This document shows positions 1-8,672 of a DNA stretch of 28,977 nt, piece after piece. The stretch's first letter is position 1. Each line of letters opens with the position of its first letter. This DNA is from an uncultured bacterium. Its GTDB lineage: Bacteria; Actinomycetota; Coriobacteriia; Coriobacteriales; Coriobacteriaceae. A model generated the notes under the pieces. The model made no database searches, had not been told where the DNA came from, and was given only the letters and a program-made list of their open reading frames with translations. Both the position numbers and the translations under genes were made by a program. The stretch spans positions 1 to 28,977 of the forward strand of contig CAJMNK010000021.1 in NCBI GenBank assembly GCA_905214905.1, read 5' to 3'.

Positions 1-24
1 TCTCAACATTAAACGCACGCATCG

Positions 25-1836
25 CTAGCACTTCCCTTCGTTGGGCATCGACCAGGCGTGATGGTCGGTATGCAGCAACTCCTCGGCCAGCGGCGAGAGC
101 GGCGCGCCCAAAAACTCGCGGTAGCACGCCTGAACATCGGGGTTCTCGTGCGAGAAGCGAATGTCCGCAGCGGCATCCAGGCCCCACAGCACCTGGCCGC
201 GCTCGGCCGCCAGCTCGCAGCCGTCGTGGATGGGCTGACCGCCGCCACCGACGCAGCCGCCCGGGCACGCCATGACCTCGACGAAGTCATAGCTCGCACG
301 GCCGTCGCGAATCGCGTCGAGCAGGCGGGCGGCGTTACCCAGCCCGTGCGCCACGGCGACGCGCACCTTGGTGCCATCGATATCGGCGACGGCTTCTTTC
401 CAGCCGTCCAGGCCGCGCACATCGGTAAAGAAGTCCGCATCGGGGTTCTTGCCCGTCACCAGGTAATATGCCGAGCGCACGGCTGCCTCCATCACGCCGC
501 CCGTGGCGCCAAAGATCACGCCCGCGCCCGTGCCAAAGCCCAGCGGCGTATCGAGCGGCTCCTCGACCAGCGTGTCAACGCTCACGTGGCTCGCACGGAT
601 CATGCGCACCATCTCGCGCACCGTCAGCGCAACGTCCACATCGGGCGTGCCGTCCTCGCCCACCATGCTCGGCAGCGCGCACTCGGCCTTCTTGGCCGTG
701 CACGGCATAACGGACACCACGAACAGGCGCTCGGACTCCACGCCCAGCACCTTGGCGTAGTAGGTCTTGGCAATAGCGCCGAACATCTGCTGCGGCGACT
801 TGGACGTGGACAGGCTGTCGACAAACTCCGGATAGCGCGCCTTCACAAAGCGCACCCAGCCCGGGCAGCAGCTCGTAAACATGGGCCAGCCGCGGCTGTC
901 GCCCTCGCCCTTGGCGGCGGCGCCCAGGCGCTCGATCAGTTCGGATCCCTCCTCCATAATGGTGAGGTCGGCCGAGAAATCGGTGTCGAACACGTACTCA
1001 AAGCCCACGCGGCGCAGCGCGCAGGCCAGGCGCTCAACGGTGGCCTCCTCGCGAGATATGCCGAGTTCCTCGCCCCAGGCGCTGCGCACGGCCGGCGCGA
1101 TCTGCACCAGCACGATCTTGTCGGGATTAGCGAGCGCGTCAAACACGGTCTCGGTATCGTCGCGCTCGCGCAGGGCGCCCGTCGGACAATGTGTAATGCA
1201 CTGGCCGCACGCGACGCAATCGGTCTTGCCGATCGGTGCGCGCCCGCGGGTACCCACGGCGGTATGCGTGGCGCGGTTGGTCAGGTCCCAAATCCCTAGG
1301 CCCTGCACGCTCTCGCACACCTTGATGCAGCGCATGCATTTAATGCACTTGTCGTTTTCGCGGATGATGGGAAAATCGAAATCCCAGCCCTCGCCCGCCA
1401 AATGCCTTTGATACGGCAGATAGAAAATGCCCAGATCGTTGGCGATGGTCTGCAGGTTGCAGTTACCACTGCGCACGCAGCTCGTACAGCGCGAGTCGTG
1501 CTGGGACAGCAGCAGCTGCACGTTGGTGCGACGCGCCTCGCGGGCCTTGGGGCTGTTGGTGTGGACCACCATGCCGTCGAGCACGTAGTTGTTGCAGGCG
1601 GCAACCAGCTGGTCGCAGCCCTCAACCTCGACCACGCATACGCGGCAGCCGCCGATCTCGTTTAGATCGCGCAGGTAGCACAGGGTGGGAATCTGGATGC
1701 TGACGGACTTGGCCGCATCCAGGATCGTGGTGTGCTCGGGAACCACGACCTCGCAATTATCGATAGTGAGCTTGACCATGTTATGCGCTCCGTTTTCGGT
1801 GTTGTCGCTGACGGTGGTGTTGTTGGGCTCTACCAT
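25..1836 (-). CDS. hydA: [FeFe] hydrogenase catalytic subunit (group A type)
   Basis: This cytoplasmic enzyme reversibly reduces protons to H2. The 603-residue protein shows the full CpI-like order of clusters. An N-terminal 2Fe-2S domain has C53, C64, C67 and C81. A His-Cys3 site has H113, C117, C120 and C126. Two 4Fe-4S motifs follow (C164/167/170/174 and C207/210/213/217). The H-cluster motifs are TSCCPGW (C323 proton-relay position, C324 ligand), MPCTAKKAE (C379) and a CPGGC-GGGGQP motif (C524, C528). The C-terminus carries the usual small-subunit-like tail. I chose the ATG at 1836 because GGAGGGAGGAAC lies just upstream; an ATG at 1779 with its own GGAG is a credible alternative that starts right at the ferredoxin domain. 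The start overlaps the stop of the upstream flavoprotein by 7 nt, so the two are cotranscribed and probably translationally coupled. Family identity is secure; the electron partner is inferred. Confidence 0.95.
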   Translation of the reverse strand: MVEPNNTTVSDNTENGAHNMVKLTIDNCEVVVPEHTTILDAAKSVSIQIPTLCYLRDLNEIGGCRVCVVEVEGCDQLVAACNNYVLDGMVVHTNSPKAREARRTNVQLLLSQHDSRCTSCVRSGNCNLQTIANDLGIFYLPYQRHLAGEGWDFDFPIIRENDKCIKCMRCIKVCESVQGLGIWDLTNRATHTAVGTRGRAPIGKTDCVACGQCITHCPTGALRERDDTETVFDALANPDKIVLVQIAPAVRSAWGEELGISREEATVERLACALRRVGFEYVFDTDFSADLTIMEEGSELIERLGAAAKGEGDSRGWPMFTSCCPGWVRFVKARYPEFVDSLSTSKSPQQMFGAIAKTYYAKVLGVESERLFVVSVMPCTAKKAECALPSMVGEDGTPDVDVALTVREMVRMIRASHVSVDTLVEEPLDTPLGFGTGAGVIFGATGGVMEAAVRSAYYLVTGKNPDADFFTDVRGLDGWKEAVADIDGTKVRVAVAHGLGNAARLLDAIRDGRASYDFVEVMACPGGCVGGGGQPIHDGCELAAERGQVLWGLDAAADIRFSHENPDVQACYREFLGAPLSPLAEELLHTDHHAWSMPNEGKC

Positions 1837-3662
1837 TCCAGGTTCCTCCCTCCGCGGAACGCGCCAAAGCCAAAGTGATCGCAACGCAGGCAGCGGCTCG
1901 CCTCCTGGCGCGCCTCCTGCTCGGTGAGACCCTGCTCGACCAGATCCCAATCGTGAATACGCTCGCCGGCCTCGCGCTCGCCCAGCTCGCAGCGGCCGCA
2001 CTCATGCTTGCCCTTAAACTGGACGGTCGGCAGCTCGACCTCGAGCTTGATCTTGTGGTCAAAGCCCAGGTAGCGGTCGATATTTGCCGAAGCCACGCGG
2101 CCGGCGTTGATGGCACGGATGACGGTGGCGGGACCGGTCTGGCAGTCACCGCCGCTAAAGAGGCCATCGAAGTTGGGCACGGCGCCATCCGAATCGGTGA
2201 CCACGCAGCCCCACTTACAAGCGATGCCCATGTCCTCAAACGGCTTGGAATCGATGTCCTGGCCAATGGCCACAAACACGCGCTCGCAGGGAATGACGCG
2301 CTCGGGCGTGGCGGCGGCACGCGGGGCCGGACGCCCACGACGGGGCTCGCCGATAATCTGCGGCTGCACGCGCAGGCCGCTCACGCGACCGTCCTCGCCC
2401 GTCTCGATGGCGAGCGGCGCCGTCAGCTCCAGAACCTCGCAGCCCTCGGCCTGGGCACCGGCGATCTCGGCGTCCTGAGCCGTCATATCGCAGATGCGGC
2501 GGCGGTAGACAATGCTCACCTTTTCGGCACCGCAGCGCACGGCAGAGCGAGCCACGTCCATGGCAACGTTGCCGCCGCCGATGACGCACACGCGCTGGCC
2601 GCTCAGGTCGGGCAGCTCGTCGTCACCGATGGCGCGCAGCATCTTGACGGCCGACTCCACGCCGGGCGCCTCTTCGCCCGGAAGGCCGAGCTTCTTGTCG
2701 CTATGGGCACCGATGGCCAGGTAGACGGCATCAAACTCGTCGCGCAGACGGGCGAGCTCCTCGCCGTTGACGGAGTGATCGAGCTCAACGTCGATGCCGG
2801 CGCTCAAGATCCAGTCGATCTCGGCCTGCAGGCGCTCGCGCGGCAGACGGTAGCTGGGAATGCCATAGCGCAGCATGCCGCCCAGGTGGTGGCGCTGCTC
2901 AAAGATGGTCACCTTGTGGCCCATCACGGCCAGGTAGTAGGCGCAGGAAAGGCCGGCCGGGCCGCCGCCGATCACGGCGACGCGCTTGCCGGTGTTGTCC
3001 ACCACATGCGGCTTGTGGTCGTTGAGGTCACTGTGCTCAACGGCAAAACGCTTGAGGGCGAGGATGTTCATGGGGTCGTCGACCATGCCACGGCGACAGT
3101 GCATCTCGCAGGGATGCTCGCACACCAGGCCGCAGACGAGCGGCAGCGGGTTGTTCTTGCGGATGACCTTGACGGCATCGGCATAGCGGCCGGCCTCGAC
3201 CAGCGAAATGTAGCCGGGAATGTCGACGTGCGCCGGGCAGCCCGAGACGCACGGGACGCGGGCCTCGCGGTCAAAGCCACAGGAGTGCTCGCGGATGTGG
3301 TGCTCAAAATCGTCGCGGAAGCCGTGAATGGCCGTGAGTGCCATGGCGCCAGCTTCGTAGCCGATGGCGCAGTCGCTCGAAAGGTAGATGGTGCGGGCGG
3401 TGCGCTCAATCAAGTTGAGCGTGGACTCGTCGGCGCGGCCCTCGAGCACATCGGCGAGCAGGTCGCTCAGCGCGCTCAGGCCCACGCGGCAGGGCGTGCA
3501 CTTGCCGCAGCTCTGGGTGGAGCACAGATTGACGAGCGCTGCCGTAAACTCAACGGGGCACGGGGCGAGCGAACTCACCGCCAGACGACGTCCGAGCGCA
3601 TCGTGCAGGTCGTCCATGACGGCCTGAGCGTTGCTGCGTTCCATTACGTGCAGTCGAGCCAT
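1830..3662 (-). CDS. NuoF-tail / GltD-like iron-sulfur flavoprotein, hydrogenase partner
   Basis: A 610-residue fusion that probably moves electrons between NAD(P)H and the hydrogenase encoded downstream. Residues about 30-125 match the C-terminal 4Fe-4S domain of NuoF/HydB (SCGKCTPCRVG, C52/55/58 and C98), but the FMN/NADH-binding part of NuoF is absent. From about residue 130 it resembles the glutamate synthase small subunit: N-terminal cysteines C138, C142, C177, C181, C185 and C189, an FAD dinucleotide site at 228-240 (VAVIGGGPAGLSC), and a second Rossmann motif (VCVIGGGNVAMDVARSA). A C-terminal extension adds more cysteine pairs (CGRC, CLRC). I chose the ATG at 3662, preceded by AGAGGGGAT, over a GTG at 3677. 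Known: glutamate-synthase-like subunits accompany the HydDB group A2 [FeFe] hydrogenases. Inferred: this pair is such a system. It is not the true GltD, which lies at 20911-22392. Confidence 0.85.
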   Translation of the reverse strand: MARLHVMERSNAQAVMDDLHDALGRRLAVSSLAPCPVEFTAALVNLCSTQSCGKCTPCRVGLSALSDLLADVLEGRADESTLNLIERTARTIYLSSDCAIGYEAGAMALTAIHGFRDDFEHHIREHSCGFDREARVPCVSGCPAHVDIPGYISLVEAGRYADAVKVIRKNNPLPLVCGLVCEHPCEMHCRRGMVDDPMNILALKRFAVEHSDLNDHKPHVVDNTGKRVAVIGGGPAGLSCAYYLAVMGHKVTIFEQRHHLGGMLRYGIPSYRLPRERLQAEIDWILSAGIDVELDHSVNGEELARLRDEFDAVYLAIGAHSDKKLGLPGEEAPGVESAVKMLRAIGDDELPDLSGQRVCVIGGGNVAMDVARSAVRCGAEKVSIVYRRRICDMTAQDAEIAGAQAEGCEVLELTAPLAIETGEDGRVSGLRVQPQIIGEPRRGRPAPRAAATPERVIPCERVFVAIGQDIDSKPFEDMGIACKWGCVVTDSDGAVPNFDGLFSGGDCQTGPATVIRAINAGRVASANIDRYLGFDHKIKLEVELPTVQFKGKHECGRCELGEREAGERIHDWDLVEQGLTEQEARQEASRCLRCDHFGFGAFRGGRNLEW

Positions 3663-3849
3663 AAGATCCCCTCTCACATGGCAGCCCGGAGGCGAGGCCG
3701 GGCGAAGTTGCTACACGCACAACACTGACCTAAAAAGTTGTTAGGTCTCCACGCAGTTCGGCAGGCGGTATGAAATGTCACCCTCGGCGGTGAAATAGAA
3801 CATTACCGCAGATAAATGCCATATTTGGTAAAACGCGTTACCAAATGAC
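3663..3849 (-). promoter_or_regulatory. Leader/promoter region of the hydrogenase operon with inverted repeats
   Basis: This gap lies upstream of the hydrogenase operon and downstream of the PTS operon. It holds three dyads. At 3727-3747 GACCTAA and TTAGGTC flank 7 nt, a small leader hairpin. At 3775-3796 ATGTCACC and GGTGAAAT flank 6 nt. At 3823-3846 ATTTGGTAA and TTACCAAAT form 9-bp arms centred on a CpG at 3834/3835, the geometry of a LacI-family operator. I could not assign confident -35 and -10 boxes, and no LacI-type regulator lies in the window. Confidence 0.4.
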
Positions 3850-3885
3850 AATGCCCCGCCCACGCAATCACGTGGACGGGGCATT
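3850..3885 (-). terminator. Intrinsic terminator of the alpha-glucoside PTS operon
   Basis: A 15-bp stem with one mismatch (AATGCCCCGCCCACG against CGTGGACGGGGCATT) and a 6-nt loop lies 33 nt past the minus-strand stop of the GH4 gene. On the minus strand it is followed by a T-containing stretch, although the U-tract is imperfect. Confidence 0.7.
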
Positions 3886-3918
3886 GCTCCAGGTATGCGG
3901 CCAGCGACCCTGTTGCTT

Positions 3919-5301
3919 TTACTTAAGCTCGGGCCAGTAACCCTTGTTGGCCTCGATCATGTCGTCGAGAACTTCCTTGGCGACCTTCATCGACGGCACG
4001 GTCTTGTTGAGCGTAAAGGCCTTGAGCGCCTTCTCGTACGAACCCTCGATCGTGGCCTCGACCACGAGCTTCTCGGAGTTCAGCTGCTGCATCATGAGGC
4101 CCTGCTGGAACAGAGGAATGTTGTCGCGGCTGATGACCTCGGGGCCATTCTTGCCAATGTAGGCAGGCAGCTCGACCATAGCGTCGTAGGGCATGTTGGG
4201 GATAGCGCCCTTGTTCTCGCAAATGACCAGGAAGCGCTGCTTGGTGTCGTTCTTCAGAGCGATAGCCAGATCGGCAATCCAGTCGCCGTGGCTGCCCGCA
4301 TAGAACGTGCTCTCGTCGATCTCGCCCGTCTTCTCGTAGTGGTCGATGCCGTCGAAGAGGTTCTTCTCACGCGTCTCCTCAACCTCGTTAGCACGGGTGC
4401 GCTCGGGGTTGGAATGCTCGACGAACTCCTTCTGCTGCAGGTAGTAGTTCAGGTACGTGTTGGGCAGGTACTCCGGGAAGCACTCCATGATCTCGTACTC
4501 GCCCTTCCAGACGTAGTACCAGCTGCCCTTGGTGTGGCGGTTCTGCTCGGGGTGCTCGTCGGTGGCCTCCTCGGGCTTCTTGGACATCAGCGAGCTCATG
4601 CCCTTGAGGTACGAATCGGGCAGCAGAATCTCGTGCTCCTTGATGTACTCGCGCAGCTGCGGGAGCACCTCCTCGCCCTTGTGGCGGATCGAGGTGAACC
4701 AACCAAAGTGGTTGAGACCAAAGTAATCGTACTCGACATCCTTCTTGTCGATATCGAGCGCGGCGCAAACCACGTCGATGATCGCGATCGGCATGTCGCA
4801 GATGTTGATGATACGAGCGTTGGGGCGCAGGACGCGGCAGCCCTCGGACACGATGGCGGCAGGGTTGGAGTAGTTGAGAATCCAGTAGTCCTTTTTGGCG
4901 TACTTCTCAACGTCATCGATCAGCTCGACCATGGGGAAGATGGTGCGCATGCCATAGGCAAGGCCGCCGCAACCGCAGGTCTCCTGACCCACGCAGCCGT
5001 GACGCAGCGGAATCTTCTCGTCCTGCTCGCGCATGGCGTAGCCGCCCACGCGCATCTGGGCAAACACGAAGCTCGCATCGGTAAAAGCCGTCTTTTTGTC
5101 GGTAGTCACCGTGAGCTTGATGTCCAGGCCGAGGTCCTCGTGCAAAATCCAGTCCACGAGCACGCCAATCTTGCGCTGGCGCTCCTCGTTGATGTCGTAC
5201 AGACGAATCTCGTCAACGTCGAGCTCGTCCTTGCGCAGGGCGATGGACTTGACGATGCCAGGGGTAAAGGTGGATCCGCCACCACACAGAGTAATGATCA
5301 T
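3919..5301 (-). CDS. malH: 6-phospho-alpha-glucosidase, GH4 family
   Basis: This 460-residue enzyme hydrolyses phosphorylated alpha-glucosides delivered by the PTS, giving glucose 6-phosphate and a sugar. GH4 enzymes use an unusual NAD+- and Mn2+-dependent oxidation/elimination mechanism. The N-terminus has the NAD+-binding GGGS (residues 7-10). The CDMP motif at 168-171, with Cys168 as the expected metal ligand, is the variant typical of 6-phospho-alpha-glucosidases such as GlvA and MalH; phospho-beta-glucosidases have CNVP. A second metal-ligand His is at 198 in NHFGWF. Length matches the family. The ATG at 5301 has GGAG 8 nt upstream and sits only 3 nt after the IICB stop, so it is the last gene of the operon. 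Substrate preference (maltose, trehalose-like or sucrose isomers) cannot be read from sequence. Confidence 0.92.
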   Translation of the reverse strand: MIITLCGGGSTFTPGIVKSIALRKDELDVDEIRLYDINEERQRKIGVLVDWILHEDLGLDIKLTVTTDKKTAFTDASFVFAQMRVGGYAMREQDEKIPLRHGCVGQETCGCGGLAYGMRTIFPMVELIDDVEKYAKKDYWILNYSNPAAIVSEGCRVLRPNARIINICDMPIAIIDVVCAALDIDKKDVEYDYFGLNHFGWFTSIRHKGEEVLPQLREYIKEHEILLPDSYLKGMSSLMSKKPEEATDEHPEQNRHTKGSWYYVWKGEYEIMECFPEYLPNTYLNYYLQQKEFVEHSNPERTRANEVEETREKNLFDGIDHYEKTGEIDESTFYAGSHGDWIADLAIALKNDTKQRFLVICENKGAIPNMPYDAMVELPAYIGKNGPEVISRDNIPLFQQGLMMQQLNSEKLVVEATIEGSYEKALKAFTLNKTVPSMKVAKEVLDDMIEANKGYWPELK

Positions 5302-5304
5302 TGT

Positions 5305-6921
5305 TTACTGCTCCTTCTCAATTGCGTTCTCGACCTTGTCGCGCATCTCGGCGACCTTCATGCCAAAGATGATCTGGATATTATTGCCGTTGCGGTTGAT
5401 GCCGCTGTTGGGCACGTGGTTGATGAGGTCCTCATCGATGAGGTCCGGGTTCTTAACGTTCACGCGGAGACGCGTAAAGCAGTTCTCGAGCTCCTCGATG
5501 TTGTCCTTGCCGCCAAGACCTGCGACCAGGTCGGCAATGCCTGCATCGACGCCCTCTGCGGGAGCTGCGGCAACAGCGCCCTGCTTCACCGCGACAGACG
5601 CGGCGGCCTCGCCCTCGGCAACGGACTCGGCGAGCTCGGACTCCTCCTCGCGACCAGGCGTGTGGAGGTTGAGCTTCTTAATAAGGAAGGTGAAGAGGAA
5701 GAAGTACAGCGCGGCGTTGACGACTCCGAGCACGAGCATCATCGGCCAGTTGGTCTTATCGACACCAAGAACCAGGTTGGAAACCACGATGTTGATGATG
5801 CCGCCTGCAGTCGAAGCGGGCACGGAGAGGACCTTGAGCAGGACCAGGAAGATACCGGAAAGAACCGAGTGAACGACAAAGAGCACGGGAGCGGCAAAGA
5901 CAAAGAGGAAGTCCATGGGCTCGGTCACGCAGGAGAGCACGGCGGTGATGATCAGCGGGATGATAACGGCCTTGGTCTTATCCTTGTTCCCCTTGTAAGC
6001 AGTGAAGATAAAGGCGAGACCGATGCCGATGTAGGGCCACAGGTTGTTGAAGGTGTAGCTGTTGAAGTAGGTGCTATCGGAGAAGGGCTGGCCCGTCATT
6101 GCCATCTCGGCGACACGGATGGGATAGGCGCCGGCGATAACCTGATCGCCCAGCGTCAGGGTGCCGCCCACATCGGAGAACTGGAACGGGGTGTAGATGA
6201 GGTGGTGCAGACCGGTGGGAACGAGCAGCTTGTTGAGCATGCCGTAGATAAACAGACCGATGTTGCCCGACTCCTTAATGATGCCGGCAACGGAGGAGAT
6301 GGCACCCTGAACCGGAGGCCAAACGATGCAGAAGCCAGCGCCCATGATCCAGGAGATGATGATCATGATCAGGAACGGAAAACGAACGCCCGAGAACATC
6401 GAAAGGGCAATGGGGAACTGCTTGTTCGAGTACTTGTTGAACACAGCACCGGTGATGCAACCAAGAATGATGCCGCCAAACACGCCGGTATCGAGCACCT
6501 GAATGCCCATAACGGTGCTCTGGCCGGTTCCGGTAAGGCCGAGCATGCCGCTCGCTTCGGCAAGAGAGCCGGTAGCGTTGAGCACGATGTTGTTAGCCTG
6601 CAGGAACAGGAAGAACGACATCAGGGCGATAAGCGAAGCATGGCCCTTGTTCTTCTTTGCCATGGCGCCGGCGATGCCCACGCAGAACAGAATCGAGAGG
6701 TTGTTGATGATAAACATCAGCGACTGATAGACAACGGCGCCCACAAGCTGGAACGGACCGGAGCCCAGCACAGGGATCACGGCGCAGATGGTCTTGTTGG
6801 TCAGAATGATGCCCACGATGAGCAGGATGCCGGCAACCGAGAGATACATCATCGGCTGAACGATCGACTTCGCGAACACCTCCAACGGCGCTTTGAAATT
6901 GAACTTCTTTTTTGCGGTCAT
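5305..6921 (-). CDS. PTS alpha-glucoside transporter subunit IICB
   Basis: A 538-residue membrane permease of the glucose-family PTS. It imports and phosphorylates a sugar, very probably an alpha-glucoside because the next gene is a 6-phospho-alpha-glucosidase. Residues about 10-420 are hydrophobic with many membrane segments (IIC domain). A charged, alanine-rich linker follows, then a C-terminal IIB domain whose phosphorylated cysteine is about residue 481 in ENCFTRLRV. No IIA domain is attached; IIA is encoded two genes upstream. The ATG at 6921 has GGGGAG 7 nt upstream; an in-frame TTG at 6948 is less likely. A 99-nt gap separates it from the antiterminator gene, the longest gap in the operon and a possible place for extra control. 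MalX/GlvC-like is the closest description. Confidence 0.9.
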   Translation of the reverse strand: MTAKKKFNFKAPLEVFAKSIVQPMMYLSVAGILLIVGIILTNKTICAVIPVLGSGPFQLVGAVVYQSLMFIINNLSILFCVGIAGAMAKKNKGHASLIALMSFFLFLQANNIVLNATGSLAEASGMLGLTGTGQSTVMGIQVLDTGVFGGIILGCITGAVFNKYSNKQFPIALSMFSGVRFPFLIMIIISWIMGAGFCIVWPPVQGAISSVAGIIKESGNIGLFIYGMLNKLLVPTGLHHLIYTPFQFSDVGGTLTLGDQVIAGAYPIRVAEMAMTGQPFSDSTYFNSYTFNNLWPYIGIGLAFIFTAYKGNKDKTKAVIIPLIITAVLSCVTEPMDFLFVFAAPVLFVVHSVLSGIFLVLLKVLSVPASTAGGIINIVVSNLVLGVDKTNWPMMLVLGVVNAALYFFLFTFLIKKLNLHTPGREEESELAESVAEGEAAASVAVKQGAVAAAPAEGVDAGIADLVAGLGGKDNIEELENCFTRLRVNVKNPDLIDEDLINHVPNSGINRNGNNIQIIFGMKVAEMRDKVENAIEKEQ

Positions 6922-7020
6922 AGCGGTACTCCCCTTCCTTTTCCGCAAATTGAGATAGGTGTGCCCTGGACAAGACCGTGAGCCTTGCCTTATATCAATC
7001 GATGTGTGGGCACGTTATGC

Positions 7021-7887
7021 CTAGAGACCAGGTTCTCCAAGCAGGTTAACAATGTGATATGCGAGATAACTCTTCTCGGCATCGGTAACGACAACGTTAT
7101 AGGTAGACGCTAAGTGGTCGGCAATTGACTCCGCACACGAGAACGCCCTCGGATACGCCGTTTCATCGATACGGAACAGCGCGTCGCCATTGACCTGCCC
7201 CGCCGCGGGATCGAGCGCTCGCTGCGCAAAAAACTGCAGATGGCGAACGAAACGCTCGTACGGCAACGAGGTGACGTCAAGGGTCGTGGCATAGTGCTCG
7301 GAAACAATCGCGAGCACGTCGCGAACAAGCTGGACCGAGACGATTAGACGGTCGGAGCGTTGCGGCATGGTGGCGTTGACGATATGCAGCGTAATAAAAC
7401 CCTGCTCCTCCTCGCTCATCTCGATACCCAGGTAGTCCTTGATAATCTGAAGGGCACGGCCCGCAAGCGCGTACTCCTTGCGATAGAACTGCTGGATCTC
7501 GAGCAGCAACGGATTCTCACAGGGAACGCCCTTGCGCTCGCGCTCGAGGGCGAGGCTGATATGGTCTGCGAGAGCAATGAGAATCTTGTCGTTGATATCA
7601 ACATTGAGCTCTCGACGGAGCATCTGAACAATGTCCTCGGAAATCACGAGGTTGACGGTGGGAATGGACTCCAAAAGATGTGCCAAGCGGTCAATCGTAC
7701 GCGAATCCTGAGAAGTGCCCTCCTGCAGCGCATAGGTCTTTTCGACCGATGCTTCATCGATAGCGTCGCCGGCATGACGGCCAAAGCAGAGGCCTCGACC
7801 GATGACAATGAGCTCGGAGCCATCGTCCGAAGTGACCATTGCGACGTTATTGTTGAAAACTCGCTTGATAACCACGGTACCCACCAC
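7021..7887 (-). CDS. BglG/LicT-family transcription antiterminator
   Basis: This 288-residue protein binds RNA and prevents premature termination of sugar operons when its PTS sugar is present. The N-terminus (about 1-55) has the co-antiterminator signature IKRVFNNNVA. Two PTS regulation domains follow, with the expected paired histidines at H109 and H168 in PRD1 and H216 and H278 in PRD2. These are phosphorylated by the PTS in known relatives and set dimer activity. The start is a GTG at 7887; nearby GTGs at 7884 and 7875 are possible, and the ribosome-binding site is weak, so it may depend on translation of the IIA gene ending 6 nt upstream. It lies inside the operon it presumably controls, between IIA and IICB. 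Confidence 0.9.
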   Translation of the reverse strand: MVGTVVIKRVFNNNVAMVTSDDGSELIVIGRGLCFGRHAGDAIDEASVEKTYALQEGTSQDSRTIDRLAHLLESIPTVNLVISEDIVQMLRRELNVDINDKILIALADHISLALERERKGVPCENPLLLEIQQFYRKEYALAGRALQIIKDYLGIEMSEEEQGFITLHIVNATMPQRSDRLIVSVQLVRDVLAIVSEHYATTLDVTSLPYERFVRHLQFFAQRALDPAAGQVNGDALFRIDETAYPRAFSCAESIADHLASTYNVVVTDAEKSYLAYHIVNLLGEPGL

Positions 7888-7893
7888 AAGAAT

Positions 7894-8406
7894 TTACTCG
7901 GAAAGCCAGACGACAGGCTCTTTAACAGTAACAGGGCCGGAAGCGTGCTCACGAAGAGTCGAGTTCTCCGAACGCTCGCACACGATAACGAAGACCGTGG
8001 GATCGAAGCCGGCGGCGCGGACCGCGTCGAAATCGACCTCGACGAGGGGCTGGCCCGCGTCGACATGGTCACCCTGGGCAACAAGCGCATGGAAGCCCTT
8101 GCCCTCAAGTTTAACAGTGTCGATTCCGATATGCAGCATCACCTGAGCAGAGCTGTCGTCGGACATGATGCCCAGCGCGTGCTCAGTCGGAAACAGCGCC
8201 GCGACGGTGCCGGAAACAGGAGCGCATACCGTTCCCTCTTGGGGAACCACGGCAACGCCATCGCCCACGGCACGGCTGCTAAAAGCGGGATCGTTGGTTT
8301 TTTCCAGGTGAACAAGCTCGCCGGAAACGGGAGCGAGGATTTCGAACTCGGAAGCTGCAGTCTTCTGCTCATCCGAACCGCCCATCAGGCGAGAAAAGAA
8401 ACCCAT
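7894..8406 (-). CDS. PTS glucose-family IIA component
   Basis: A 170-residue cytosolic phosphocarrier that takes phosphate from HPr and passes it to the IIB domain of the IICB protein in this operon. It matches IIA(Glc)/Crr: the region after about residue 22 (ILAPVSGEL) is the lipoyl-like beta fold, with H76 (PTEHALGI) and the active-site H92 (LHIGIDTVKLEGKGF), close to His75 and His90 of the E. coli protein. The ATG at 8406 gives the normal family N-terminus (MGFFSRLMGG) and has AAGGGA upstream; in-frame starts further upstream (8424, 8469) would add unrelated residues. It is the first gene of the PTS operon. Confidence 0.9.
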   Translation of the reverse strand: MGFFSRLMGGSDEQKTAASEFEILAPVSGELVHLEKTNDPAFSSRAVGDGVAVVPQEGTVCAPVSGTVAALFPTEHALGIMSDDSSAQVMLHIGIDTVKLEGKGFHALVAQGDHVDAGQPLVEVDFDAVRAAGFDPTVFVIVCERSENSTLREHASGPVTVKEPVVWLSE

Positions 8407-8486
8407 GGTGGCATGTCCCTTCATAAATATAGCCCAACCAAAATCAAGCGAATGCGTCCATAGAGACACACCCGTTCAAAGACTTT

Positions 8487-8518
8487 GGTTAGGCCCACGT
8501 CCGAGGGACTCGGTAACC
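8487..8518 (-). promoter_or_regulatory. Bulged leader hairpin, possible antiterminator target
   Basis: Read on the minus strand, GGTTACCGAG pairs with CTCGG and, after a 9-nt bulge, TAACC, around a 3-nt loop. It lies about 80 nt before the IIA start and downstream of the TACAAT box at 8544-8549, so it would be in the mRNA leader. A bulged hairpin here fits the general shape of a BglG-type RNA target, but it lacks the classic LicT/SacT sequence, and I see no overlapping terminator with a clear U-tract. Confidence 0.3.
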
Positions 8519-8672
8519 TTCCGCATTTCTTTTTACGCGAGCTATTGTAGACAAGCCCAAAGCCAGAACAATCATTATGACCGGTGAGCGGTATTTTTTC
8601 TTCGATAAACGGTATTTAGGCGGCACTTAGGGACGTTCCTTTCCCGCCGGCACCCAGGGGCACTCCTCACTC

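Noticed and set aside
1830..3662. A second gltD for glutamate synthesis
   Set aside because: The NuoF-type N-terminal domain, the Cys-rich C-terminus and the overlap with the hydrogenase gene point to a hydrogenase partner; a standard gltD sits beside gltB.
3895..6981. A 1028-codon plus-strand open frame opposite the PTS permease and GH4 genes
   Set aside because: It has no recognisable domain or suitable ribosome-binding site, and both opposite genes are secure.
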